Origin: DTU064 sp045588245
GTDB lineage: Bacteria; Bacillota; Clostridia; Oscillospirales; CAG-272
DNA: 64,000 bases
Direction: 5' to 3'
Assembly (NCBI GenBank): GCA_045588245.1
Contig: JAZNDW010000022.1
Coordinates: forward strand, 17,935 to 81,934
The translations under genes and the position numbers were made by a program. The first letter of the stretch is position 1, and each line of letters starts with the position of its first letter. A model generated the notes under the pieces. It was given only the letters and a program-made list of their open reading frames with translations. It ran no database searches and was not told the DNA's origin. Positions 16,179 through 26,212 of the stretch are shown piece by piece.

Positions 16179-19100
16179 TCACGAATCGATCGTGGAAACA
16201 CAGATCGTTGTTTCTTCAAGTACGTCAAGCAGAACGCGAACCGTGTCAAGAGCGGTGAACATAGTGATGTTATTTTCCGTGGACAGGCGGCGGATCTCGT
16301 GGCCGTCCATGTGACCTGCGGAGCCGACGTCACTCGTGTTGATAACGTACGCGATGTGTCCCTGACGCAGAGCGTTCGCAATATCGTTGTTGCCGTCCGT
16401 GATCTTTGAAAGCACTCTTGTGCGGATGCCGTGCTCCTTCAGGAAATTCGCCGTTCCGACGGTAGCTTCAATATTGAAGCCGAGGTTATAGAAGCGGCGG
16501 ATCAGCGGCAGCGCTTCTGCCTTATCCTTGTCGGCAACGGTTACGAAAACGGTGCCGTAATTCTGCAGCTTCATGCCCGATGCCTGCAGCGCCTTATAAA
16601 GCGCGCGGTTGAGCTTATCGTCATATCCGATAGCCTCGCCCGTGGACTTCATTTCAGGTGAGAGATACGCGTCAAGTCCGCGGATCTTGCTGAACGAGAA
16701 GACGGGAGCCTTGACGTACCAGCGATTCTTTTCCGTCGGATAAAGATCGAACACACCCTGCTCCTTGAGGCTCTTGCCGAGGATGACCTCGGTTGCGATG
16801 TCTGCCAAGCTGTAGCCCGTGGACTTCGAGAGGAACGGAACCGTTCTTGACGAACGCGGGTTGACTTCGATTACGTATACGTCTTCCTTTTCGTCAACGA
16901 TGAACTGAATGTTATAAAGTCCGACGATGCCGATACCGAGACCAAGCTTTTTTGCGTAGGTGAGGATCGTGCCCTTCACTTTCGGGGAGATAGAGAACGA
17001 GGGATAAACGCTGATCGAGTCGCCCGAGTGGATACCCGTTCTTTCAACGAGCTCCATGATACCGGCAACGAAAACGTCTCTGCCGTCGCAAACGGCGTCG
17101 ATCTCAACTTCCTTACCGATGATGTATTTATCGACGAGAACGGGCTTTTCGGCATCGATCTCAACAGCCGTTTTGAGGTAATGGCGAAGCTGTGCTTCGT
17201 TTGCAACGATCTGCATCGCTCTGCCGCCGAGAACGAAGGACGGACGAACGAGCACGGGATAGCCGATTGCGGCTGCAGCCGCAACGCCCTCTTCGATGTC
17301 GGTAACGGCTTTGCCCTTCGGCTGGGGAATGCCAAGCTCAGAGAGCAGCTTTTCAAACGCATCTCTGTTTTCGGCGCGGTCGATGGCTTCCGTATCCGTG
17401 CCGATGATTTTGACACCGCGTGAGGAGAGCGGAGCTGCCAAATTGATGGCGGTCTGTCCGCCGAGCGACGCGATAACGCCCTCGGGCTGTTCTGTCACGA
17501 TGATGTTCATAACATCTTCAGGTGTCAGCGGCTCAAAATAGAGCTTATCGGGCGTTGTATAGTCCGTGGAAACGGTTTCGGGGTTATTGTTGATGATGAT
17601 AGCCTCGTAGCCGGAGCGTTTGATCGTGCCGACGGCGTGAACGGTGGAATAGTCAAATTCAACACCCTGACCGATTCTGATCGGACCTGCGCCCAAAACG
17701 ACGATCTTCTTTTTGTCGGTGACGATCGAATCGTTTTCTCCGCTGTAGGAGGAATAGAAATAAGGGATATACGCACCCGTATGGAGCGTGTCCGCCATGC
17801 GGTAAACGGGCATGATGCCGTTTTCGCGGCGTGCGTCAAAGACGGAAAGCTCGTCGCTTCCCCAAAGCTTTGCGATTTCGGGGTCGGAGAATCCGAGCTT
17901 TTTCGCATGACGAAGCACTTCTGTGTTGCCGGGATTTGCGGCAACGATATTTTCTTCGTTAACTATATTATTGATCGCTTCGAGGAAGTACGGCGTGATC
18001 TTTGTAACTTCGTGAAGCTCTTCGACGGTCGCACCGATGCGGAAGCACTGTGCCACGGCGAAAAGGTTGTCCGACTTGAACTCGGCAAGATACTCAAAGA
18101 GTTCATCCTTTGTCATCTCGTCAAACTTGGCAAGACGGAGGTGATCAACACCGATCTCAAGCGAACGTACGGATTTAAGCAGGCTCTCCTCAAGGTCGGA
18201 GCCGATACCCATGACCTCACCCGTCGCTTTCATCTGCGTACCGAGCGTGTTCTGTGCCGCGGTGAATTTATCGAACGGGAAGCGCGGGAACTTGGAAACG
18301 ATATAGTCAAGTCTCGGTGCCGTCGCCGCGGTGGTGTTGGCGATGCCGATCTCTTCGAGCGTCATTCCGACGGCGATCTTCGCCGTTACCTTCGCGATCG
18401 GATATCCGCTCGCCTTCGATGCGAGCGCGGACGAGCGCGAAACGCGGGGATTTACTTCGATGAGGTAATATTCGCTCGAATAGGGATTGAGCGCGAACTG
18501 AACGTTACAGCCGCCCTCGATCTTAAGTGCTCTGATGAGGTTGATCGCGCTGTCGTTGAGCATCTTGTGGTCGTGCTCGTTGAGTGTGAGGATAGGCGCA
18601 ACGACGACGGAGTCGCCCGTGTGAACGCCGACGGGATCTATGTTTTCCATGCCGCAGATGGTGATAACGTTATCCTCTGCGTCACGCATCATTTCAAATT
18701 CGATCTCCTTATATCCGCGGACGCTCTTTTCGATGAGCACCTGATGCGTGGGCGAAAGTGAGAAAGCGTTGTTTCCGATCTCGATGAGCTCTTCTTCGTT
18801 GTTAGCAAAGCCGCCGCCCGTGCCGCCGAGGGTGAACGCGGGACGGAGAACGACAGGATAACCGATACGCTCTGCCGCCGCCTTCGCTTCATCGATCGAA
18901 TACGTGATCTCCGAGGGGATCGTAGGCTCGCCGATGGACTGGCAAAGCTCCTTAAACATTTCTCTGTCTTCAGCCAGCTCGATAGAACGGCTGCTCGTAC
19001 CGATCAGCTCCGTCTGACACTCCTTGAGGATGCCCTTGCGGTCAAGCTGCATGGCAAGATTGAGTCCCGTCTGACCGCCGATGCCGGGGATGATGGCATT

Positions 19101-19349
19101 GGGACGCTCGTAACGAAGAATCTTCGCAATATATTCAAGAGTCAGAGGCTCCATGTAGACCTTGTCCGCCATGGACGGGTCCGTCATTATCGTTGCGGGG
19201 TTGGAGTTACAGAGAACTACCTCGTAGCCCTCCTCCTTGAGCGCGAGGCACGCCTGCGTGCCCGCATAGTCAAACTCTGCAGCTTGACCGATGACGATAG
19301 GGCCCGAGCCTATTATCATAATCTTTTTCAAATCAGTTCTTTTTGCCAC
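16179..19349 (-). CDS. carB: Carbamoyl-phosphate synthase large subunit
   Basis: A 1056-residue enzyme with the two duplicated ATP-grasp halves: KKIMIIGSGPIVIGQAAEFDYAG in the first half (about 9-31) and KKIVVLGAGPIRIGQGVEFDYS near 555, each followed by EVNPRVSRSSALASK- or EVNPRSSRTVPFLSK-type metal/ATP sites. The C-terminal MGS-like domain (about 930-1056) is the allosteric region. It makes carbamoyl phosphate from bicarbonate, ATP and ammonia delivered by the small subunit. The small subunit gene carA is not next to it or elsewhere in the window. Confidence 0.97.
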   Translation of the reverse strand: MAKRTDLKKIMIIGSGPIVIGQAAEFDYAGTQACLALKEEGYEVVLCNSNPATIMTDPSMADKVYMEPLTLEYIAKILRYERPNAIIPGIGGQTGLNLAMQLDRKGILKECQTELIGTSSRSIELAEDREMFKELCQSIGEPTIPSEITYSIDEAKAAAERIGYPVVLRPAFTLGGTGGGFANNEEELIEIGNNAFSLSPTHQVLIEKSVRGYKEIEFEMMRDAEDNVITICGMENIDPVGVHTGDSVVVAPILTLNEHDHKMLNDSAINLIRALKIEGGCNVQFALNPYSSEYYLIEVNPRVSRSSALASKASGYPIAKVTAKIAVGMTLEEIGIANTTAATAPRLDYIVSKFPRFPFDKFTAAQNTLGTQMKATGEVMGIGSDLEESLLKSVRSLEIGVDHLRLAKFDEMTKDELFEYLAEFKSDNLFAVAQCFRIGATVEELHEVTKITPYFLEAINNIVNEENIVAANPGNTEVLRHAKKLGFSDPEIAKLWGSDELSVFDARRENGIMPVYRMADTLHTGAYIPYFYSSYSGENDSIVTDKKKIVVLGAGPIRIGQGVEFDYSTVHAVGTIKRSGYEAIIINNNPETVSTDYTTPDKLYFEPLTPEDVMNIIVTEQPEGVIASLGGQTAINLAAPLSSRGVKIIGTDTEAIDRAENRDAFEKLLSELGIPQPKGKAVTDIEEGVAAAAAIGYPVLVRPSFVLGGRAMQIVANEAQLRHYLKTAVEIDAEKPVLVDKYIIGKEVEIDAVCDGRDVFVAGIMELVERTGIHSGDSISVYPSFSISPKVKGTILTYAKKLGLGIGIVGLYNIQFIVDEKEDVYVIEVNPRSSRTVPFLSKSTGYSLADIATEVILGKSLKEQGVFDLYPTEKNRWYVKAPVFSFSKIRGLDAYLSPEMKSTGEAIGYDDKLNRALYKALQASGMKLQNYGTVFVTVADKDKAEALPLIRRFYNLGFNIEATVGTANFLKEHGIRTRVLSKITDGNNDIANALRQGHIAYVINTSDVGSAGHMDGHEIRRLSTENNITMFTALDTVRVLLDVLEETTICVSTIDS

Positions 19350-19393
19350 TTTTTTATCCTCTTTTCGATTAATTTACTGTGTTATGAGCGTCT

Positions 19394-20602
19394 TTATTCG
19401 GAATAAAGCACCTTACCGTCCTTCACAGTAAGAACGCATTTTCCGTAAACTTCCTTGCCCAAAAACGGCGAGCTCTTGCCTGCGGAAAGGAAGTCCGACG
19501 GGTCAACACGGTACGGTGTTGCCGTCTCAAAGACCGCAAATCCCGCATCGCCTTCGATCCCGAACCGTGCACGCGGCGCCGTTGACATAAGCTCTGCAAG
19601 CTTTTCTGCCGTAAGCACTCCAGTTTTTACGAGGTCCGTATACATTATCGGAAATGCGGTTTCAAGTCCAACGATACCGAAAAGGCTTTTCTCCAGTCCG
19701 CGTGATTTTTCCTCCTCCGAGTGAGGTGCGTGGTCCGTTGCGATCATGTCAAGCGTTCCGTCGAGGATGCCCTCGATGAGCGCCGCCATGTCCTCTCTGC
19801 TGCGCAAGGGCGGATTCATCTTGAATCTGCCTTCTTCCTTCAAGTCCTCGTCGCACATGACAAGGTAGTGCGGTCCCGTTTCCGCCGTTATATCGACGCC
19901 CTCCGCTTTCGCGCGTCGGATGATATCGACGCTCTCTTTTGCGGAAACGTGGCAGACGTGATACGAAACGCCCGTTTGCCGTACAAGCGGAATGTCACGC
20001 TCGATCTCGATATACTCGCTTTCGCTGCATATTCCGCGGTGACCGTGCGCCTCTGCGTATACGCCCTTGTGAATATATCCGCCGTCAAGCAGCGATTTGT
20101 CCTCACAGTGGGCAACGATTAGCTTGCCGAGCTTTGCCGCCTTTTCCATGGCGGCACGCATGACGGCTTTGTCCGTCACGCCGCGTCCGTCGTCGGAGAA
20201 TCCGCAAACGTACGGTGCCATCGCTTCCATGTCGGATAGCTCAGCTCCGTCTTCGCCGACCGTGATCGAGCCGTACGGTATCACCTCAACGGCGGCATCC
20301 TCAGCGATTGCGTCAAGCTGCAGCATGAGGTGCTCTGCCGAATCGGGAACGGGATCAAGATTCGGCATCGTGCAAACGGTGGTGTATCCGCCGTGTGCTG
20401 CCGCCATTGATCCCGACTTTATCGTTTCCTTATAAATATAGCCCGGTTCGCGGAAGTGCACGTGCACATCACAAAAGCCGGGCATAACGATAAAATTATC
20501 TGTTGTAACGGGAGTTTTACCTCCGCGAGAGAGAAAAGAAACAACTGCGCCACAGATTTCGGCGTTTTCGATCGCGTTAAGTTCAAAACTCTGCATTTTC
20601 AT
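19394..20602 (-). CDS. pyrC: Dihydroorotase (class I)
   Basis: A 402-residue zinc amidohydrolase. The ATG at 20602 is chosen because a GGAGAGGG site sits just upstream; another ATG lies two codons later. The metal-binding DVHVHFREPGY, the carboxylate-bearing loop GSMAAAHGGYTTVCTMPN, VAHCEDKSL, YHVCHVSA and MIATDHAPHSEEE are in place. It is the first gene of the pyr operon, directly behind the attenuator. Confidence 0.96.
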   Translation of the reverse strand: MKMQSFELNAIENAEICGAVVSFLSRGGKTPVTTDNFIVMPGFCDVHVHFREPGYIYKETIKSGSMAAAHGGYTTVCTMPNLDPVPDSAEHLMLQLDAIAEDAAVEVIPYGSITVGEDGAELSDMEAMAPYVCGFSDDGRGVTDKAVMRAAMEKAAKLGKLIVAHCEDKSLLDGGYIHKGVYAEAHGHRGICSESEYIEIERDIPLVRQTGVSYHVCHVSAKESVDIIRRAKAEGVDITAETGPHYLVMCDEDLKEEGRFKMNPPLRSREDMAALIEGILDGTLDMIATDHAPHSEEEKSRGLEKSLFGIVGLETAFPIMYTDLVKTGVLTAEKLAELMSTAPRARFGIEGDAGFAVFETATPYRVDPSDFLSAGKSSPFLGKEVYGKCVLTVKDGKVLYSE

Positions 20603-20621
20603 AACCCTCTCCTTTGATATT

Positions 20622-20747
20622 ATAATAAAAATAGTCCTGCCGACAGGGGCAAGACCAACAAAGCATGTCAAAAGACGGCACGTATATACACGCCCCGTAT
20701 TCATTTGCTATAACCTTGCCGGCATCTCTGTACCGTCTTAAAAATCA
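20622..20747 (-). promoter_or_regulatory. PyrR-type attenuator in the pyr operon leader
   Basis: The roughly 145-nt leader contains three elements on the minus strand. (1) A hairpin GGTA-CAGAGA-TGCC (20734-20721), whose hexaloop matches the PyrR-binding consensus CNGNGA. (2) The adjoining GGCAAGG (20720-20714), complementary to CTTGCC in the 5' arm of the terminator, a candidate antiterminator pairing. A second candidate is AAGACGG (20739-20733) with CCGTCTT downstream. (3) A terminator hairpin GTCTTGCC (20655-20648) / GGCAGGAC (20641-20634) followed by TATTTTTATT. UMP-loaded PyrR would stabilise element 1, free the terminator and stop transcription before pyrC. The pyrR gene is not in the window. 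Confidence 0.8.
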
Positions 20748-20754
20748 CATTTAA

Positions 20755-20783
20755 TGTATATCACATTTGCCCCTATTTGTCAA
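20755..20783 (-). promoter_or_regulatory. Promoter of the pyr operon
   Basis: A perfect TTGACA (20783-20778), a 17-nt spacer and TATACA (20760-20755) on the minus strand. Transcription would start near 20748, giving a leader of about 145 nt. Confidence 0.75.
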
Positions 20784-20892
20784 GACAATTTTGTGCCTCA
20801 TCGCTTTTTTGCGACACATTTTGAGCTTCCTTTTGCCGCTCGTTCACAGAATTCACATTTTCTCAACAAAATGTAAACAATTATGTCTGCGG

Positions 20893-20921
20893 TTGACTTT
20901 CATTCACAACGGTATTATTAT
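20893..20921 (+). promoter_or_regulatory. Promoter of the ABC exporter operon
   Basis: TTGACT (20893-20898), a 17-nt spacer and TATTAT (20916-20921) on the plus strand, about 68 nt before the first exporter gene. It is divergent from the pyr promoter. Confidence 0.55.
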
Positions 20922-20988
20922 TAAGCTGTAATAATATGGTGTTTTATTTATTATTTGTGCCGACGTGTGCGGCATGACGGAGATTTAT

Positions 20989-22817
<1,829 letters not shown>

Positions 22818-22818
<1 letters not shown>

Positions 22819-24587
22819 TGGCAAAGAGAAATACATATTTTCAGGATGAAGTCATAGAGCGTCGCATCGACCTAAAACAGCTCGGACGCACGCTCCGCTA
22901 CATACTCCCCTACCGCAAGATCTTCATTCTCGTCTTCTCGCTCATGTTCATCTCCTCGCTTGTGGCAATGATACCGCCGCTCGTGTTAAAAGAGATCACG
23001 GATACCGTTATCCCGAACAAGGATTACGCGGAGCTTCTTTACATGGTGCTCTCTTTAGCGGCGCTCGCAGTAATCGAGATCACCATCACCTTCTTTCACA
23101 CAAGACTCATGGGAAAGGTGGGACAGTCACTGATCGCTGACATCAGACGCGACATCTTTTATAAGCTACAGGAGCTGCCGTTCGACTACTTCGATAACCG
23201 TCCGAACGGCAAGATCGTCGTCCGCGTCACCGAATACGTCAACGGCCTTGCAAATTTCTTCACCAACTTCGTTATGACGTTCGTTATATACGTCATCAAG
23301 ATCGTCGTTGTGACCGTGTTCATGCTCTCTTTGTCGCCGAAGTTGACGCTGATCGTTTTCGCAACCGTGATACCGATGATGATCTGTATTTTCACGCTTC
23401 GCTACACGATCAGAAAGCTCTTCACCGTTCACAGAGCAAAGGTCTCAAACAGGACCGCGTTCCTCGTTGAGTCCATCATGGGCGAAAAAATCATCAAAAA
23501 CTACAACCGCACCGACATGAACTATGACATCTACGGCGAGGTTCACGGCGCGAGCCTTTCGCATTGGCGCAAAATCTATATGCGTAACGAGCTGAATACC
23601 CCGATCGTTGAAACGTTCTGGAACATCGGCACGCTTTGCCTTTACGCAGTTGCGCTCGGTATGCTCATCGCAGGTGACCCCATCATCAACGTCGGTCTTA
23701 TGACGACGTTCACGACGTATATGTCGCAGTTCTCAGGTCCGCTGACGATGATCGCCATTATCGTTCAGAATCTGGCTCAGGTCAGCTCAAACCTTGAGCA
23801 GGTATTCGACACGATCGATTATCCCGTGTCGATCAAGGATTCCGACGGCAGCGTCACACTTGATAACGTATCGGGCAAGATCGATTTTGACAACGTCACC
23901 TTCGCATACGAAGAAGACGTCAATATCCTTGAAAATTTTGATCTTCACGTAAATCCGGGCGAAACAATCGCCCTTGTCGGCCCGACAGGCGCGGGAAAAA
24001 CGACCGTTATCAATATGCTGACTCGCTTTTACGACGTAAAAGCGGGCTCCGTCAGAGTAGACGGACACGACGTACGCGACGTCACACTCGATTCGCTGCG
24101 CCGTAACGTCGGCGTTTTGATGCAGGATCCCTTCATTTTCAAGGGCACCGTCATTGAAAATATTCGCTACGGTCGCCCCGACGCGACCGACGAAGAATGC
24201 ATCGCCGCCGCAAAATCCATTCATGCCGACATCTGCATCGACAAGCTCAGCGACGGCTATTACCACGTGCTCGACGAGCGCGGTGAGGGTCTTTCCGCGG
24301 GCGAAAAACAGCTCATCAGCTTCGCGCGAATCATCCTTAAAAATCCCGCCGTCATCATCCTCGACGAAGCGACAAGCTCCATCGACACCGAGACAGAAAC
24401 GCTCATCAAAAAAGCTCTCGACGTTATTATCAAGGATAAAACGGCGTTCATCGTTGCACACAGACTCTCCACCATCCGTAATGCGGACCGCATACTCTAT
24501 ATTTCAAATAAGGGTATCGCCGAGGAAGGCTCGCACGACGAGCTGATGGCAAAGCACGGACTTTATTACGCGCTGAACGTACAGTAA
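22818..24587 (+). CDS. ABC exporter half-transporter (subunit 2)
   Basis: A 589-residue protein with a six-segment membrane domain (about 30-340) and a C-terminal ATPase domain. Walker A is GPTGAGKT, Walker B is VIILDEATSSID with the catalytic Glu intact, and the switch is IVAHRLS. The signature reads GLSAGEKQLISFARIIL, LSAGE in place of LSGGQ. With the degenerate Walker B of subunit 1 this places the weak motifs together in one composite site, as expected for a heterodimer. The start codon overlaps the stop of subunit 1 by one base (TAATG). Confidence 0.93.
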
Positions 24588-24610
24588 TTCCACACATAAA
24601 GCAAAAAAGA

Positions 24611-24634
24611 GCGTGTTGACCGCAGTCAGCACGC
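24611..24634. terminator. Bidirectional terminator between the ABC operon and hydrolase gene
   Basis: GCGTGTTGAC (24611-24620) pairs with GTCAGCACGC (24625-24634). On the minus strand it is followed by TCTTTTTTG, a good T-run for the converging hydrolase gene; on the plus strand the T-run is interrupted. Confidence 0.75.
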
Positions 24635-24641
24635 GCCTTTC

Positions 24642-25607
24642 TTATTTTACAACCTTTGTCGGAACACCGTTTGAGTCAAAGAAATCAGCAAGAGTTTTAA
24701 CGTATGTATCTCCGTCGACAAGATATGACAGTCCGTGTCCTGCGTTCGGGATTGTCACGAGCCGTTTTGCCGACGCGCACGCCTCATAATTGATACGGCT
24801 CATCTCGCACGGAACGTAATCGTCCGCCTCTCCGTGATAGAATATCACGGGGATCCGACACTTCTTCACCGCCTCAAGCGGGGAAGTTTCATCAGGGTCA
24901 AAGTGCCCGAAAACGATCGCTCCCAAGCGAACGAACGGATACATCGCTGATGGCGGCAGATGCATCTCTCTTATGGTTTTTTTGATAATATCCTTCGCTG
25001 TTGTATATCCGCAATCGGCAAGAACGCCGACTACGTTTTTGGGAAGTTCTTCGCCCGCCGCAATGAGTACCGTTGCCGCCCCCATTGAAATACCCGTGAG
25101 GATGATCTTTACGTCAGGCCCGAAATGTTCGATCATAAACTTCACCCATGAGTGGCAGTCGCGGCTTTCGTTTATGCCAAAGGAGATCGTGTTTCCTCCG
25201 CTTCTGCCGCTTGCGCGCTGATCGACTATTATTGCGCTTCGTCCGACAGAAAAGCAACGCTGAACGCCGCCGCAAAGATCGCGCTCTGCGGAGCCTTTAT
25301 ACCCGTGAAACATCAGCTCGATCACAGCACCGGGCTCGTACTCGTAGTACCGCCCGTAAAGGCAGAGTCCGTCGTGCGAGGTGATCATCAGATCATCATG
25401 CGGCAGCTTCCGCATTTCTTCCCGCCATTTCTCCATTGCAGGACGGTGTGGCTCGTATATGTCGCCGGGAGGCAGGCTGAGCTCGTCATTTGCGCCGGGC
25501 TTTCTGTCGGGCATATAATACGCCATGCGATAGCAGACGTATGCAACAAGAAGCACAAGCGCCAAAAGTGCCGTTATGACGGCTATAACGTATAGTAATA
25601 TATCCAT
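24642..25607 (-). CDS. Alpha/beta hydrolase, membrane-anchored
   Basis: A 321-residue protein with an N-terminal membrane segment (about 3-24). The core includes ELMFHGYKGSAERD, VDQRASGRSGG, the nucleophile elbow TGISMGAAT, the acid region FYHGEADDYVP and the C-terminal catalytic His in PNAGHGLSY. All three catalytic positions are present, so it should be an active serine hydrolase. It is a paralogue of the truncated protein at 1-706. Monocistronic; substrate unknown. Confidence 0.9.
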   Translation of the reverse strand: MDILLYVIAVITALLALVLLVAYVCYRMAYYMPDRKPGANDELSLPPGDIYEPHRPAMEKWREEMRKLPHDDLMITSHDGLCLYGRYYEYEPGAVIELMFHGYKGSAERDLCGGVQRCFSVGRSAIIVDQRASGRSGGNTISFGINESRDCHSWVKFMIEHFGPDVKIILTGISMGAATVLIAAGEELPKNVVGVLADCGYTTAKDIIKKTIREMHLPPSAMYPFVRLGAIVFGHFDPDETSPLEAVKKCRIPVIFYHGEADDYVPCEMSRINYEACASAKRLVTIPNAGHGLSYLVDGDTYVKTLADFFDSNGVPTKVVK

Positions 25608-25765
25608 TTGTGACCTCGGTTATTTTTTGCTGCGTTTATTTTATCACACTTGCCCACATAATTCAAGAAACGGAATCCTTCACGCACTTTTTTCGTGTAA
25701 AAATATGATCAATCAAAAACGAAATGGCTTAGGCTGTTTCTCACAAGGAGCATTACAAATTGTTG

Positions 25766-25787
25766 GGACCGGCGTCCCCAACGGTCC
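25766..25787. repeat. REP-like palindrome, copy 1
   Basis: A 22-nt imperfect palindrome beginning GGACCGGCG and ending ACGGTCC, foldable as a hairpin with a 4-nt loop. Two near-identical copies lie at 25832-25853 and, inverted, at 25997-26018, all inside the RAYT remnant. Confidence 0.75.
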
Positions 25788-25831
25788 GTTCAAATCCGGC
25801 GCCCTCAACGAAACGTTATTTCTCCCCGTAG

Positions 25832-25853
25832 GGACCGGCGTCCCCGACGGTCC
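25832..25853. repeat. REP-like palindrome, copy 2
   Basis: Same 22-nt unit as copy 1 with one difference (CGACGGTCC arm). The hairpin arms GGACCGGCG and CGACGGTCC pair with one mismatch. Confidence 0.75.
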
Positions 25854-25996
25854 TTTTCCCGTGCCTTTTACCCACAACATAATATAAATATGGTTTGGCA
25901 TGATCACATAGCTTTCGACCGATAAATCATCGTAAAAGTCGTTTAATTGTTTGATATTTTTCCGCGATTTGTCCGTGTTTTGTCAATTCGGTTTGC

Positions 25997-26018
25997 GGAC
26001 CGTCGTGGACGCCGGTCC
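25997..26018. repeat. REP-like palindrome, copy 3 (inverted)
   Basis: The reverse complement of the copy 1/2 unit with one base different in the loop. It interrupts the first RAYT fragment in frame, encoding its VGTGVHDGP segment. Confidence 0.75.
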
Positions 26019-26167
26019 CTACAATGTACGAAAGAATGCATCGTCTTTCTTTCGTGCATATCGTTAGAAACACGGCTTGATTTCGATTGTTGTCCGCACC
26101 TTTCAAGCGAGAGGTCCTGCGATTTTTCAGTTCGTCCATCTTCATCACCCATTCAACTATAACACAA

Positions 26168-26205
26168 AATCGGCAGAGGAAATAATCCTCTGCCGATGTT
26201 TTTAT
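26168..26205. terminator. Terminator at the end of the surface locus
   Basis: A perfect 12-bp stem ATCGGCAGAGGA (26168-26179) / TCCTCTGCCGAT (26185-26196), just past the stop of the LRR gene on the minus strand (followed there by TTTTG). On the plus strand it is followed by GTTTTTATT. It shares its stem sequence with the terminator at 4439-4469. Confidence 0.8.
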
Positions 26206-26212
26206 TTGCAAA

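Larger units (their letters stand above)
25713..26145 (-). pseudogene. REP-associated tyrosine transposase (RAYT) remnant, frameshifted
   Basis: Two fragments in different frames join into one RAYT N-terminal half. The upstream fragment (ATG at 26145) reads RLKGADNNRNQAVFLTICTKER and continues TELTKHGQIAEKYQTI, matching the family start and its TICTK motif. It stops at 25927. One frame over, at about 25936-25860, the text continues SVESYVIMPNHIYIMLWV, the family MPNHxH region with one His changed to Tyr. GTPVPT tracts from inserted REP-like copies follow, then a stop. The catalytic C-terminal half is gone, so it is not functional. Confidence 0.8.

Noticed and set aside
25766..26018. CRISPR array
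   Set aside because: Three palindromic units with irregular spacing and mixed orientation, inside a RAYT remnant; no cas genes.
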